From the NCBI RefSeq assembly GCF_002954775.1, contig NZ_KZ672953.1, positions 32,091 through 96,090 of the forward strand: a stretch of 64,000 nt of DNA, written 5' to 3'. The notes below the pieces were generated by a model, which worked only from the letters and a program-made list of their open reading frames with translations, was not told the origin of the DNA and did no database searches. The translations under genes and the position numbers were made by a program. This document shows, one piece after another, positions 25,271 through 34,435 of this stretch (the first letter of the stretch is position 1; each line of letters starts with the position of its first letter). This DNA is from Streptomyces geranii. GTDB lineage: Bacteria; Actinomycetota; Actinomycetes; Streptomycetales; Streptomycetaceae.

Positions 25271-26029
25271 ATGGCTACCGGCAACCCCGAGGGCAGCAAG
25301 CAGCCACCTGAGGAGCAGCGGCTCGGACCGGTGCTGCGCAGGCGCGGGCAGGTCCAGGCGAGCACCACCGACCAGCGTCTCCTCGACGCGGGCGGCCCCT
25401 CCGACTGGGTCCACACGGACCCGTGGAGGGTGCTGCGCATCCAGTCAGAGTTCATCGAGGGCTTCGGCACACTCGCCGAACTCCCGCCCGCGATCAGCGT
25501 GTTCGGCTCGGCGCGGACGCCGCGGGAGTCGCCGGAGTACGAGGCGGGTGTGCGGCTCGGGCGGGGCCTGGTGGAGGCCGGCTTCGCCGTCATCACCGGC
25601 GGTGGCCCGGGGGCGATGGAGGCGGCGAACAAGGGGGCGTGCGAGGCGAAGGGCGTCTCGGTCGGGCTGGGCATCGAGCTGCCCTTCGAGCAGGGGCTGA
25701 ACCCCTACGTCGACATCGGCCTGAACTTCCGCTACTTCTTCGTCCGCAAGATGATGTTCGTGAAGTACGCACAGGGTTTCGTGGTCCTGCCCGGGGGCCT
25801 GGGCACGCTGGACGAACTCTTCGAGGCACTGACCCTGGTCCAGACGCAGAAGGTGACGCGGTTCCCGATCGTGCTGTTCGGGAGCGAGTACTGGGGCGGG
25901 CTGGTGGACTGGGTGAAGAACACGCTGATCGCCCAGGGCAAGGCGTCGGAGAAGGACCTGATGCTGTTCCACGTGACGGACGAGGTGGACGAGGCGGTGG
26001 CGCTGGTGTCGAAGGAGGCGGGCCGCTAG
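25271..26029 (+). CDS. LOG-family (TIGR00730) nucleotide 5'-phosphate phosphoribohydrolase
   Basis: A 252-residue protein with the Rossmann-like LOG fold. The motifs GGGPGAMEAANKGA and LPGGLGTLDELFEAL are diagnostic of this family, formerly called lysine decarboxylase-like. Characterised members cleave cytokinin or AMP-type 5'-monophosphates to base plus ribose phosphate. GGAGGAAGGGAG precedes ATG 25271. It lies between dapE and the folP-like gene, as in M. tuberculosis from memory. Confidence 0.9.
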   Translation: MATGNPEGSKQPPEEQRLGPVLRRRGQVQASTTDQRLLDAGGPSDWVHTDPWRVLRIQSEFIEGFGTLAELPPAISVFGSARTPRESPEYEAGVRLGRGLVEAGFAVITGGGPGAMEAANKGACEAKGVSVGLGIELPFEQGLNPYVDIGLNFRYFFVRKMMFVKYAQGFVVLPGGLGTLDELFEALTLVQTQKVTRFPIVLFGSEYWGGLVDWVKNTLIAQGKASEKDLMLFHVTDEVDEAVALVSKEAGR

Positions 26030-26089
26030 CGCTGGCCTGAGCGGACGGTTCCTCGGGGGCTCCGCCCCCGAACCCCCGTATCGCGCTGG

Positions 26090-26119
26090 CCGGACGGGCT
26101 AACTACTTAGCCCGTCCGG
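26090..26119. terminator. Terminator between LOG gene and convergent folP-like gene
   Basis: A perfect 13-bp stem, CCGGACGGGCTAA with TTAGCCCGTCCGG, and a CTAC loop. A second 8-bp hairpin (26053-26071) sits just upstream. The right arm is also the start of a repeat B copy. Confidence 0.75.
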
Positions 26120-26192
26120 CGTTTGAGGACAAAGTGGGGGTCTGGGGGCGCAGCCCCCAGGGCTGGGAACGGGTAGGGGCGGCGGGGGCGAA
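26109..26192 (+). repeat. Intergenic repeat B, copy 1
   Basis: The stretch from AGCCCGTCCGGCGTTTGAGG through GGGGGTCTGGGGGCGCAG and GGGAACGGGTAGGGGCGGCG recurs at 49280-49385 (inverted) and 49453-49590. It is a common Streptomyces intergenic element. Confidence 0.7.
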
Positions 26193-26198
26193 AAAGCC

Positions 26199-27059
26199 CT
26201 ACGCCAGCCCCCTTCGTGCCACCGTCGGCGGGCGGTTGCCCGCGATCGACGTCACCATGTCCAGTACCTGGCGCGTCTCCGCCACCTCGTGGACGCGATA
26301 CACCCGCGCCCCCAGCCACATCGACACCGCCGTCGTCGCCAACGTCCCCACCAGGCGCTCCTTCAGCGGTCGATCCAGCGTCTCGCCCACGAAGTCCTTG
26401 TTGGACAGGGAGACCAGCACCGGCCAGCCCGTCTCCACCATCTCCCCCAACCGCCGCGTCGCCTCAAGACTGTGCCGCGTGTTCTTCCCGAAGTCGTGCC
26501 CGGGATCGATCAGCACCGACTCCCGAGGCACTCCCAGCGCCACCGCCCGCTCCGCCAGTCCGACGGTCACGCGCAAGATGTCGGCCATGACATCCTCGAA
26601 CGCCACCCGGTGCGGACGCGTCCGCGGCTCCGCACCGCCCGCGTGCGTGCACACCAGCCCCACCCCGTACCGCCCCGCGACCTCCGCGAGCCCCGGATCG
26701 ACCCCGCCCCACGCGTCGTTCAGCAGATCCGCCCCCGCCTCGCACACGGCCTCGCCGACCTCCGCCCGCCAGGTGTCCACGCTGATGACCACCTCGGGGA
26801 ACCTGCGCCGCACCTCCGCCACGAAACCGACCGTCCGCCGTGCCTCCTCCGCCGCCGTCACCTCCTCGCCGGGCCCCGCCTTCACCCCGCCGATGTCGAT
26901 GATGGCAGCCCCCTCTGACACCGCCTGCTCCACGCGCGCGAGCGCCGGCTCGTCGCGGAAGGTGGCTCCCTGGTCGTAGAAGGAGTCCGGGGTCCGGTTC
27001 ACGATCGCCATGATCACCGGCTCGTGCGCGTCGAATTCACGCCTGCCCAGTCTGAGCAT
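26199..27059 (-). CDS. folP: Dihydropteroate synthase homologue (FolP2-like)
   Basis: A 286-residue TIM-barrel protein of the pterin-binding family. It keeps MAIVNRTPDSFYDQGATF (where true DHPS usually has MGxxNVTPDSFSDGG), the IDIGGVKAGPGEE block and ISVDTWRAEVGEAV. The variant first loop (NRTPDSFYD) and its position beside a LOG gene, a DivIVA-like gene and tag match FolP2 of mycobacteria, which is reported to lack DHPS activity. A divergent role is therefore as likely as folate synthesis. Confidence 0.85.
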   Translation of the reverse strand: MLRLGRREFDAHEPVIMAIVNRTPDSFYDQGATFRDEPALARVEQAVSEGAAIIDIGGVKAGPGEEVTAAEEARRTVGFVAEVRRRFPEVVISVDTWRAEVGEAVCEAGADLLNDAWGGVDPGLAEVAGRYGVGLVCTHAGGAEPRTRPHRVAFEDVMADILRVTVGLAERAVALGVPRESVLIDPGHDFGKNTRHSLEATRRLGEMVETGWPVLVSLSNKDFVGETLDRPLKERLVGTLATTAVSMWLGARVYRVHEVAETRQVLDMVTSIAGNRPPTVARRGLA

Positions 27060-27235
27060 CGCCTGTGACCCCTCCTAGTACGTTCCGGGTATTCGGCCGC
27101 CTGCGACCATAACTGCCAGACTCGCATGGCACGATCGGACCCTGCCGCACTGCTCCTGCCTGTTCGGCTCAGTCCGCTCCGATCCGCTCCGCTCAGCCCG
27201 ATCCGCTCCATCCGAAATTCCGTGGGGAACCAGCG

Positions 27236-27586
27236 ATGTTGATGTTCTTGTTCCTGGTCGTCGCGCTCGCCGTCGTGGTCGGCGCGGTGACGCTGGCCGT
27301 GGTGGGCGGTGGCGAGACCGCCGTGCTGCCGGACGCCGCGCCCGAACGGCTCCAGGACCCGCTGCCGCCCGACCGGCCGGTCGACCGCGGCGACGTCGAG
27401 TCCCTCCGCTTCCCGGTCGCCGCCCGCGGCTACCGCATGTCGGACGTCGACGACGCCCTCACCCGCCTCGGCGCCGAACTCGCCGAGCGGGACGCCCGTA
27501 TCGCCGACCTGGAGTCCGCCCTGGCCGGCGCCCAGGCCGCGACGCGGACCACCCTGGACAAGCCGGTCCAGGGGAGCGAGCAGTGA
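27236..27586 (+). CDS. Membrane-anchored DivIVA-domain protein
   Basis: A 116-residue protein. One N-terminal membrane helix (MLMFLFLVVALAVVVGAVTLAVVGG) is followed by a Pro-rich linker and a short DivIVA-like motif, FPVAARGYRMSDVDDALTRLGAELAERDARIADLE, with a brief coiled coil. The FPVAxRGYRMxDVD sequence is the classic DivIVA N-terminal motif. It may recruit factors to the membrane. It overlaps the next gene by 4 bases (GTGA, 27583-27586). Confidence 0.85.
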   Translation: MLMFLFLVVALAVVVGAVTLAVVGGGETAVLPDAAPERLQDPLPPDRPVDRGDVESLRFPVAARGYRMSDVDDALTRLGAELAERDARIADLESALAGAQAATRTTLDKPVQGSEQ

Positions 27587-28176
27587 GCGACGACGACAGC
27601 GGGGCGGCCGTCGCCGGGCCCGACGGCGGTCTGCGCTGTCCCTGGGCGCTGTCCACGGAGGACTACGTCAGCTATCACGACGAGGAGTGGGGGCGTCCCG
27701 TCCACGGCGACGACGCCCTCTTCGAACGGCTCTCCCTGGAGGCCTTCCAGTCCGGCCTCTCCTGGATCACCATCCTGCGCCGCCGGCCGGGCTTCCGTAC
27801 CGCCTTCGCCGGCTTCAGGATCGCCTCCGTCGCGGAGTTCACGGACGCCGACCGCGAACGCCTCCTCGCCGACGCCGGCATCATCCGCAACCGCGCGAAG
27901 GTCGACGCGACGATCGCCAACGCGCGCGTGCTCGTCGATTGGGCCCCGGGGGATCTGGACGAGCTGATCTGGTCGCATGCCCCGGACGCCGCCACCCGTC
28001 CGGTCCCCAAGACCCTGTCGGACGTCCCCGCGGTCACCGACGAGTCGACCGCCCTCTCCAAGGCGCTGAAGAAACGCGGCCTGTGCTTCGTCGGCCCCAC
28101 GACCGCGTACGCCCTGATGCAGGCGTGCGGCCTGGTGGACGACCATCTGGCGGACTGTGTGGCCCGGCAGGGCTGA
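27583..28176 (+). CDS. tag: DNA-3-methyladenine glycosylase I
   Basis: A 197-residue TAG-family enzyme that removes 3-methyladenine from alkylated DNA. Signature elements are RCPWALSTEDYVSYHDEEWGRPVHGDD, FERLSLEAFQSGLSWITIL and GPTTAYALMQACGLVDDHLADC. Zinc-snap ligands are likely the Cys in RCPW, the His in YHDEEW, and the terminal His and Cys in DDHLADC. It is translationally coupled to the DivIVA-domain gene. Confidence 0.95.
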   Translation: MSDDDSGAAVAGPDGGLRCPWALSTEDYVSYHDEEWGRPVHGDDALFERLSLEAFQSGLSWITILRRRPGFRTAFAGFRIASVAEFTDADRERLLADAGIIRNRAKVDATIANARVLVDWAPGDLDELIWSHAPDAATRPVPKTLSDVPAVTDESTALSKALKKRGLCFVGPTTAYALMQACGLVDDHLADCVARQG

Positions 28177-28178
28177 CC

Positions 28179-28205
28179 GCCGGTGCCGGTACGCGCGGCA
28201 CCGGC
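28179..28205. terminator. Terminator between tag and convergent hydratase gene
   Basis: A 10-bp perfect stem (GCCGGTGCCG with CGGCACCGGC) and a 7-base loop lies in the 47-base gap between the two convergent genes. Confidence 0.65.
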
Positions 28206-28223
28206 ACCCGCACCCGCGCCCCG

Positions 28224-29027
28224 CTACCGCCCCAGATACTTCGGCTTCTCCTTGTTGACGAACGCCTGCACCGCGATCGCGTGGTCCTCCGACGCGCCCG
28301 CCCGTGCCTGGAGTTCGTCCTCCTTCTCCAGGGTCTCCTCCAGGGTGTGCGAGAAGCCGTACGCCATGGCCTCCTTGAGGGCCGCGTACGCCACCGTCGG
28401 GCCGTCCGCCAGCGCGCGTGCCGTCCTCTCGGCCTCGGCCCGCAGGTCCGCCGCCGGGACGACCCGGTTCGCGATGCCCAGCTCGTACGCCTCCTGCGCC
28501 TTGACGCTGCGCGGGAACAGGAGCAGGTCCGCGGCACGCCCGGGGCCGACCACGCGCGGGAGCGTCCAGGAGACGCCCGAGTCGGCGGTCAGCGCCACGT
28601 TCGCGAACGAGGTGGTGAAGGAGGCCGTGTCCGCGACCACGCGGTAGTCCGCGGCGAGCGCGAAGCCGAAGCCCGCCCCGGCCGCGACGCCGTTCACGCC
28701 CGCCACCACCGGCTTGGGCATGCCCGTCAGAGCCCGCACGATGGGGTTGTAGTGCTCGCGGACCGTGGTCATGGTCTCCCCCGTGCCGGCCGCGCGATCG
28801 GCCGCCAGCAGCCCGATGTGCTCCTTCAGGTCCTGGCCCACACAGAACGCCCGGTCCCCGGCGGCGGTCAGCAGGACCGCCCGTACGGCGCCGTCGCCCG
28901 CCGCCTCCTGGACCGCCTCCCGGAGCGCGACCTTCGCCGCGATGCTCAGCGCGTTCATCGCCTCGGGGCGGTTGAGCGTGATCGTCGCCAGCCCGTCGTG
29001 CACCTCGTAGAGCACGGTGTCGGCCAT
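28224..29027 (-). CDS. Enoyl-CoA hydratase/isomerase family protein
   Basis: A 267-residue crotonase-fold enzyme. The oxyanion-hole segments are AGDRAFCVGQDLKEHIG and VVAGVNGVAAGAGFGFALAADYRV; the usual second catalytic glutamate position reads LTADSGVSWTLPRVVG, that is Asp-Ser rather than the Glu found in active hydratases, so an isomerase or ring-opening activity is possible (PaaG-like). It closes the fatty or aromatic acid pathway list only by homology; the substrate is unknown. Confidence 0.88.
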   Translation of the reverse strand: MADTVLYEVHDGLATITLNRPEAMNALSIAAKVALREAVQEAAGDGAVRAVLLTAAGDRAFCVGQDLKEHIGLLAADRAAGTGETMTTVREHYNPIVRALTGMPKPVVAGVNGVAAGAGFGFALAADYRVVADTASFTTSFANVALTADSGVSWTLPRVVGPGRAADLLLFPRSVKAQEAYELGIANRVVPAADLRAEAERTARALADGPTVAYAALKEAMAYGFSHTLEETLEKEDELQARAGASEDHAIAVQAFVNKEKPKYLGR

Positions 29028-29403
29028 GGGGGTCCCCTCCGGTGGGTGTCTCGGCTCGGTCGTCGCAGGACAGCATGGACAGCATGGCGGAGATCACGGT
29101 CCGGGGAGAGGGCGGGTCGTGTGACCTGCGTCAAAGAATTCCCGTCCGTTCGCGGCCGGCGCGGGTCGGCGTGAGTCCGCGCGGCGGCGAAGTATCGCAG
29201 TCACATCGCCGAATTGGGTGGTTTTGCTCGCGCGCGTTGCCCAAGCGATGCCGACTGATGTTGGTCATAGGGTCCTGAGATGCGGGATAATGGCTGGGAA
29301 GCAATGTGTTCGATGCCGGTGACGTTCGTCCCATGAGGGGATGGGCGTGCCCTCCTAAGGGGCCGTCGGCGACGATGAGCTGGTTTCAGGAAGGGGAACG
29401 AGC
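29028..29403. promoter_or_regulatory. 376-bp divergent region with possible promoter
   Basis: This gap separates the hydratase gene (minus) from the DUF3117 gene (plus). GATAAT at 29286-29291 with TTGGTC at 29261-29266 (19-base spacing) could be a promoter for the DUF3117 gene. I see no gene in it. Confidence 0.35.
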
Positions 29404-29571
29404 ATGGCGGCCATGAAGCCGCGGACGGGCGATGGCCCGCTCGAGGTGACAAAGGAGGGGCGGGGCATCGTCATGCGCGTTCCGCTCGAAGGCGGCGGTC
29501 GACTCGTCGTCGAGCTGACCCCTGATGAGGCCGACGCGCTGGGCGACGCCCTCAAGAAGGTCGTCGGCTGA
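29404..29571 (+). CDS. DUF3117 family small protein
   Basis: A 55-residue protein, MAAMKPRTGDGPLEVTKE onward, ending DALKKVVG. It is highly conserved across actinobacteria (DUF3117) and always small. A GGAAGGGG sequence precedes the ATG. In M. tuberculosis a homologue lies between tag and the glg genes, so its position here is the expected one. Function unknown. Confidence 0.92.
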   Translation: MAAMKPRTGDGPLEVTKEGRGIVMRVPLEGGGRLVVELTPDEADALGDALKKVVG

Positions 29572-29600
29572 CGCGCGGACGCGTCCATACCCTTTCAGCT

Positions 29601-29632
29601 GCCCCGGCATCGTGAACACACGGTGCCGGGGC
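29601..29632. terminator. Terminator after DUF3117 gene
   Basis: A 12-bp stem with one wobble pair (29601-29612 with 29621-29632) and an 8-base loop is followed by ACTGTTTT on the plus strand, close to a classical intrinsic terminator. It also faces the stop of the convergent methyltransferase gene. Confidence 0.8.
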
Positions 29633-29657
29633 ACTGTTTTGCCTCAGTGCTCCGCCG

Positions 29658-30290
29658 TCAGCGCTTGACCGCGCACAGCAGACCGTCCCCCACGGGCAAC
29701 AGGGACGGCACCAGTTCCTGGCTCTCGCGCACTGCCCGCAGCAGCTCGCGCAGCCGTATGACCTCGGTGGGCTGGGGCCCCGAATCGACGGTCCTGCCGT
29801 TGGCGAAGACCCCCTCGAAGACCACCAGGCCACCCGTACGGAGCAGACGCAACGATTCAGCTAGATAGTCGAGACTCTCCAGCCGGTCGCCGTCGCAGAA
29901 GACGAGGTCGTAGCCGGCGTCCGCGAGCCGGGGCAGGACGTCCAGGGCGCGGCCCGGGATGAAACGGGCCCGGTTGCTGGCGAAGCCGCACGCGCGGAAG
30001 GCCTGGCGGGCGAACTGCTGGTGCTCGGGCTCGGGGTCGACCGTGGTCAGGACCCCGTCCGCGCGCATACCGTGCAGCAGGTACATCCCCGAGACGCCCG
30101 TCCCGGTCCCGATCTCCGCCACCGCCTTCGCGTCCACGGAGGCGGCCAGCAGCCGTAGCGCGGCGCCCGTGCTGGGCGCCACCGAGCGCAGCCCTGCCTC
30201 GCGGGCCCGGTCACGGGACCAGCGCAGTGCCTCGTCCTCGGCGACAAAGGCGTCGGCGAACGCCCAGCTCGTCTGCCGGTTGCCGGTAAT
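29658..30290 (-). CDS. O-methyltransferase (Rv1220c-like) with probable ATT start
   Basis: A 210-residue SAM-dependent methyltransferase. The SAM site is [19 protein letters not shown] with [15 protein letters not shown] and a [16 protein letters not shown] segment. Conserved N-terminal residues [41 protein letters not shown] lie upstream of the first canonical start (GTG 30182), and no ATG, GTG or TTG exists between it and an in-frame stop at 30371. ATT at 30290 has AGGAG six bases upstream, so I take it as the start. It is divergent from the sigma factor gene. Confidence 0.8.
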   Translation of the reverse strand: MTGNRQTSWAFADAFVAEDEALRWSRDRAREAGLRSVAPSTGAALRLLAASVDAKAVAEIGTGTGVSGMYLLHGMRADGVLTTVDPEPEHQQFARQAFRACGFASNRARFIPGRALDVLPRLADAGYDLVFCDGDRLESLDYLAESLRLLRTGGLVVFEGVFANGRTVDSGPQPTEVIRLRELLRAVRESQELVPSLLPVGDGLLCAVKR

Positions 30291-30539
30291 GACCCTCTCC
30301 TGTCCCCGCGGTTGCCTGGGCGTGACTGTATCCGTTGCGGCCGGGAACCCGCAGATGGGACCGGGCGTTTAGAGGGGTGTGGGACGAGGTGGGACAGACA
30401 GGGTGAGCACAGGGGGGACGAGCGGATGGACCAGCACAGCGAGAACACCGGGCAGGTACTGACCCGGCCGGTCGAGCAGTATCGGCACAGAGCAATTTCT
30501 CGTAAAACCGCTTATCCGGAGCTAACGGGCGAGGTGGCT

Positions 30540-31313
30540 ATGGTAGGGGCTCCACTGGACACCACCAGAGCCGACAGGGGAGGTGCGGCTGCGCCTGTGG
30601 ATCGGGGAGGGGCGCTGCGGCGCCTTCTCGGATCAGCGGGCAGGCCGAAATCCGTGAACAACACCGCTGCTGACCCCAGCCACGCCGCTGACCGAGCCCA
30701 GACCGCGACCTTCTCCACCGACGCGGACGGGCAGGCGTGGACTCCGCCCACGTGGGAGGAGATCGTCAGCACGCACAGTGGCCGCGTCTACCGCCTGGCC
30801 TACCGCCTGACCGGCAACCAGCACGACGCCGAGGACCTCACACAGGAGGTCTTCGTCCGCGTCTTCCGCTCACTGTCGACGTACACGCCCGGCACCTTCG
30901 AGGGCTGGCTGCACCGCATCACCACCAACCTCTTCCTGGACATGGTCCGCCGCAAGCAGCGCATCCGTTTCGACGCCCTCGGCGACGACGCGGCCGAGCG
31001 ACTGCCCAGCCGCGAGCCGTCCCCGCAGCAGGTCTTCAACGACGCCCACTTCGACGCGGACGTCCAGCAGGCGCTGGACACCCTCGCGCCCGAGTTCCGT
31101 GCCGCCGTCGTCCTCTGTGACATCGAGGGACTGTCGTACGAGGAGATCGCCGCGACCCTCGGCGTGAAGCTCGGCACGGTCCGCTCCCGTATCCACCGAG
31201 GCCGCTCCCAGCTCCGCAAGGCCCTCGCGCACCGCTCTCCGGAGGCCCGTGCCGAGCGCCGTTTCGCGGTGCCACGGGTGGCCGCGCTGGGAGGAGGGGG
31301 CGCGAGCGCGTGA
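30540..31313 (+). CDS. ECF RNA polymerase sigma factor (mycobacterial SigE type)
   Basis: A 257-residue sigma factor. Region 2 spans about residues 79-145 ([40 protein letters not shown]) and region 4 about 195-245 ([41 protein letters not shown]). Length and neighbours (anti-sigma, HtrA, TatB) match M. tuberculosis sigE. ATG 30540 has GAGGTGG upstream. A longer frame starts at ATG 30426, but 30480-30539 uses AT-rich codons (AAA, TAT, CTA) unlike coding sequence. An envelope-stress role is inferred from context. Confidence 0.9.
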   Translation: MVGAPLDTTRADRGGAAAPVDRGGALRRLLGSAGRPKSVNNTAADPSHAADRAQTATFSTDADGQAWTPPTWEEIVSTHSGRVYRLAYRLTGNQHDAEDLTQEVFVRVFRSLSTYTPGTFEGWLHRITTNLFLDMVRRKQRIRFDALGDDAAERLPSREPSPQQVFNDAHFDADVQQALDTLAPEFRAAVVLCDIEGLSYEEIAATLGVKLGTVRSRIHRGRSQLRKALAHRSPEARAERRFAVPRVAALGGGGASA

Positions 31314-32329
31314 GTGGATCGCGGCCGTACTCGGCCGAGCGTCGCCTCGCCGAGCAGCATCTGGGAGACCGCCTCTCCGCCCTGGTGGACGGAGAACTCG
31401 GTCATGAGACGCGTGAGCGCGTCCTGGCGCACCTGGCCACGTGCGCGAAGTGCAAGTCGGAGGCCGACGCGCAGCGCCGGCTGAAGAGCGTCTTCGCGGA
31501 AATGGCCCCGCCACCACCTTCCGAAAGCTTCCTGGCCCGCCTCCAGGGCCTCCCCGGAGGCGGTGATCCCGACTCCGGCGGCTCGCCGCTGGGCGGGGGA
31601 GGATTCACCGACGGCATCTCGGCGTTCCCCGGGGGCCGGGGGATCGGTTCAGGAGTCCCTGGGACCTCCTCCTCGGGAGTCTTCGGCGTGAGAGGGGACG
31701 GCTTCGGATACGTCCCCGCCCGCCCGCACACCTCCGTACTGCCGCCCGCTCCGGGCCGGGGTTTCCGCATCCATGACGTGGGCCGTCACGACGCCGACCG
31801 CTCGTCCTCGCGCGGACTGCGGTTCGCCTTCGCCGCCGCCGGTGCGGTGTCGCTGGCCGCGATCGCGCTGGGCGGGGTGTCGACGGGCGTTCCCGGCGAC
31901 ACCGCCGAGGCGCGGGGCACCTCCGGGGGCAGCAATGTGACACCGATGCGTCCGCAGGGCGGCGGAGCCGCGACGGCTCCCGAGAGCCAGCGGCGCCGAG
32001 GAGTCGGCCCACTGCTCTCGCAGGGCTTCGGCCAGGGGACGTTCGGACAGGGACCGGTGGCCTCGACGGAGGCGTCCGCACCGCTGCTGCCGGGCATCCC
32101 CGCACCGGCCCCGGGCGGCCGTGAACGCGAGGCGATGCACCCGCTGACGACACCGGTGGTGGCGGCAGCGGCGGTACTCTCCCCGCTCATACGCCCGCTG
32201 CAGGCCCCGCAGATCGCCCTGACCTCCTGGTCGTCGTCGCCCGACGCGGCGGTCGAGGGCCTCCTCATGGCCCCGGCACCCGACTCGTCCCGCTCACCGT
32301 CCCCTTCCACCACGGACACCGTCCGCTGA
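31310..32329 (+). CDS. Zinc-binding anti-sigma factor
   Basis: A 339-residue protein. The cytosolic N-terminus has the ZAS motif His41-x3-Cys45-x2-Cys48 with His17 as likely fourth ligand ([32 protein letters not shown]). A Gly/Pro-rich linker follows, then one membrane helix at about 168-190 ([19 protein letters not shown]) and a Ser/Pro-rich external tail. It overlaps the sigma gene by GTGA (31310-31313). It should hold the sigma factor at the membrane until a stress signal releases it. Mycobacterial RseA is shorter and lacks a clear transmembrane helix, so the membrane form here may sense envelope state directly. Confidence 0.9.
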   Translation: MSGSRPYSAERRLAEQHLGDRLSALVDGELGHETRERVLAHLATCAKCKSEADAQRRLKSVFAEMAPPPPSESFLARLQGLPGGGDPDSGGSPLGGGGFTDGISAFPGGRGIGSGVPGTSSSGVFGVRGDGFGYVPARPHTSVLPPAPGRGFRIHDVGRHDADRSSSRGLRFAFAAAGAVSLAAIALGGVSTGVPGDTAEARGTSGGSNVTPMRPQGGGAATAPESQRRRGVGPLLSQGFGQGTFGQGPVASTEASAPLLPGIPAPAPGGREREAMHPLTTPVVAAAAVLSPLIRPLQAPQIALTSWSSSPDAAVEGLLMAPAPDSSRSPSPSTTDTVR

Positions 32330-32393
32330 CCCCACGAACCTGGTTGAATCCGAGGTGCGGGCCGCACAGCAGCGGGCCAGGTGTGGGGAGAGC

Positions 32394-34226
32394 ATGAACG
32401 AGGGGAAGCCCGCGAAGACCACCAGCTGGTGGAGTCGTTCCCGCAGGGATGCGGGGGCGACGTCCGGTCGCGGGGAATCGGGGTCCGGCCAGGGGGAGTT
32501 GGCTGCGGGGGAGGGTTTGGCTGGGGCCGAGGGGTCCGAGGGGCCTTTGGTCGGGCCTGAGTTGGGCTCGGCGGAGGCCGAGGGGGCTTCCGGCGGGGCC
32601 GGTGAGGTCTCCGCTGGGTCTGACGCGGTCCGGGTAGGGGCCGACGAAGAGGCTCTCTCCGGGACTTACAGCAAGGGTGATGGCGACGGTGACTTCGCGT
32701 TGCCGCCGCCGACCGCAGCGCCCGGTGCAGCCGTGCCCGGTGTGTTCGGGGCGGCTGAAGTCCCGTCTCCCGTCGAGCCGCACCCCCGACCGGGTGGTCC
32801 CCTGCTCGACTCCCCGCCCACCCCTCCCCAGGAACCCCCGCCCTTCCCCGACCCCGGTCCCGACAGCACCCCGCCCTACGGTCATCCCGGTCCCTGGGCG
32901 CCCGCTCCGCCGGTTCAGCGTCCCTCGGTGACCCCGGCGCACGGTACGGCCGTGGTGGGGGCGCAGGGGGCCTTTGACGTATCCCATGCCTCCGACGGTG
33001 TGCCGCCCGAAGCTCCTGACGCCGGCCCCGACCCCTGGCGGCGCTATGACCCCTGGGCGGCCACTCCCCTTCAGCCCCTCCAGCACAGCGGTCCCGCAGT
33101 CCGGCCGGCCGGGGCGCGGAAGCGGGGGCTGGTTGTCGGGGCTCTGGTGCTCTCCTTGGTCTCCGGGGGTGTCGGGGGTGCCGTCGGGGCGTATCTGGAG
33201 CGGCACGGTGGGGTCGGGGACCGGATCCAGTTGCCGCAGGCCGATGATGGCGAGGCCGTCGGGCGGGCGCCCGACAGCGTGGCCGGGATCGCCGCCCGGG
33301 CGCTGCCCAGTGTGGTGACGCTGCATGTGCGTGGTGACGGGGCCGAGGGCACCGGTACCGGGTTCGTGCTCGACGGGCGGGGGCACATCCTCACCAACAA
33401 CCACGTCGTCGAACCCGCCGGTGCCGACGGCGAGATAACCGTGACCTTCAGCGGCGGCGAGACCGCCGAGGCCGAGGTCGTCGGACGCGACAGCGGGTAC
33501 GACCTCGCCGTCGTCAAGGTCAGCGGGGTCGACGGGCTCCAGCCGGTTGTCCTCGGCAACTCCGACGACGTGGCCGTCGGTGATCCCGTTGTTGCCATCG
33601 GGGCGCCCTTCGACCTCGCCAACACCGTCACCGCCGGGATCATCAGCGCCAAGGAACGGCCCATCACCGCCGGCGGCGACAGCGGCGACGGCAGCGACGT
33701 CTCGTACGTCGACGCGCTCCAGACCGACGCGCCCATCAACCCGGGCAACTCCGGCGGGCCGCTCCTCGACGCCCGCGCCAGGGTCGTGGGCATCAACTCC
33801 GCCATCCGGTCCGCCGACAGCGCCTCGGGGCTCGACGGCGCGCAGTCCGGATCCATCGGGCTCGGCTTCGCCATACCCATCAACCAGGGCAAGCGCGTCG
33901 CCGAGGAACTCATCAACACCGGCAAGGCCACCCACCCCGTCATCGGCGTCACCCTCGACATGGACTACTCCGGCGACGGCGCCCGCGTAGGCACCGAGGA
34001 CAACGACGGCGGGCCCGCGGTCACCACCGGCGGCCCCGGCGACCGGGCGGGCCTGGAGGCCGGCGACATCATCACCGAGGTCGACGGCAGGCGCGTCCAC
34101 TCCGGCGAGGAACTGATCGTCAAGATCCGCGCCCACCGCCCCGGCGACCGCCTTGAGCTGTCCCTGCTGCGCGGCGGCCGGGAGCGGACGATCTCCCTGA
34201 TCCTGGGCTCATCTGCCGGTAACTGA
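32394..34226 (+). CDS. HtrA/DegP-like serine protease with PDZ domain
   Basis: A 610-residue membrane-bound protease. A disordered Pro/Gly/Ser-rich cytosolic part of about 240 residues precedes the membrane helix (RKRGLVVGALVLSLVSGGVGGAVGAY, about 243-268). The S1C protease domain carries His337 in NNHVV, Asp370 in SGYDLAVVK and Ser453 in GNSGGPL. A PDZ domain (about 515-605) with GDRAGLEAGDIITEVDGRRV ends the protein. It would degrade or refold misfolded exported proteins and probably belongs to the stress regulon of the preceding sigma/anti-sigma pair. GGGGAGAGC precedes the ATG. Confidence 0.93.
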   Translation: MNEGKPAKTTSWWSRSRRDAGATSGRGESGSGQGELAAGEGLAGAEGSEGPLVGPELGSAEAEGASGGAGEVSAGSDAVRVGADEEALSGTYSKGDGDGDFALPPPTAAPGAAVPGVFGAAEVPSPVEPHPRPGGPLLDSPPTPPQEPPPFPDPGPDSTPPYGHPGPWAPAPPVQRPSVTPAHGTAVVGAQGAFDVSHASDGVPPEAPDAGPDPWRRYDPWAATPLQPLQHSGPAVRPAGARKRGLVVGALVLSLVSGGVGGAVGAYLERHGGVGDRIQLPQADDGEAVGRAPDSVAGIAARALPSVVTLHVRGDGAEGTGTGFVLDGRGHILTNNHVVEPAGADGEITVTFSGGETAEAEVVGRDSGYDLAVVKVSGVDGLQPVVLGNSDDVAVGDPVVAIGAPFDLANTVTAGIISAKERPITAGGDSGDGSDVSYVDALQTDAPINPGNSGGPLLDARARVVGINSAIRSADSASGLDGAQSGSIGLGFAIPINQGKRVAEELINTGKATHPVIGVTLDMDYSGDGARVGTEDNDGGPAVTTGGPGDRAGLEAGDIITEVDGRRVHSGEELIVKIRAHRPGDRLELSLLRGGRERTISLILGSSAGN

Positions 34227-34317
34227 CAGAAACGTCACAGGTGAGGGGCCCACACCGCCTCCCACTAGGCAAACATCGCGGAAAACCGGTCGCGTACACC
34301 CACTCTTGGGCCCCCGG

Positions 34318-34351
34318 ACGGTACCGGTGGGACTAGCTGGCCGGGTACCGT
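34318..34351. promoter_or_regulatory. 8-bp inverted repeat upstream of tatB
   Basis: ACGGTACC (34318-34325) and GGTACCGT (34344-34351) are exact inverted complements with an 18-base spacer, in the 209-base gap between htrA and tatB. It may be an operator or a weak hairpin. Confidence 0.3.
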
Positions 34352-34435
34352 GGAACCGGCCCGGACCACGGAAGACCGCGAAGACCGCACGGACCACCGA
34401 GGGCCGAGGACCGAGGACATCGCAAGGAGCTTCAG

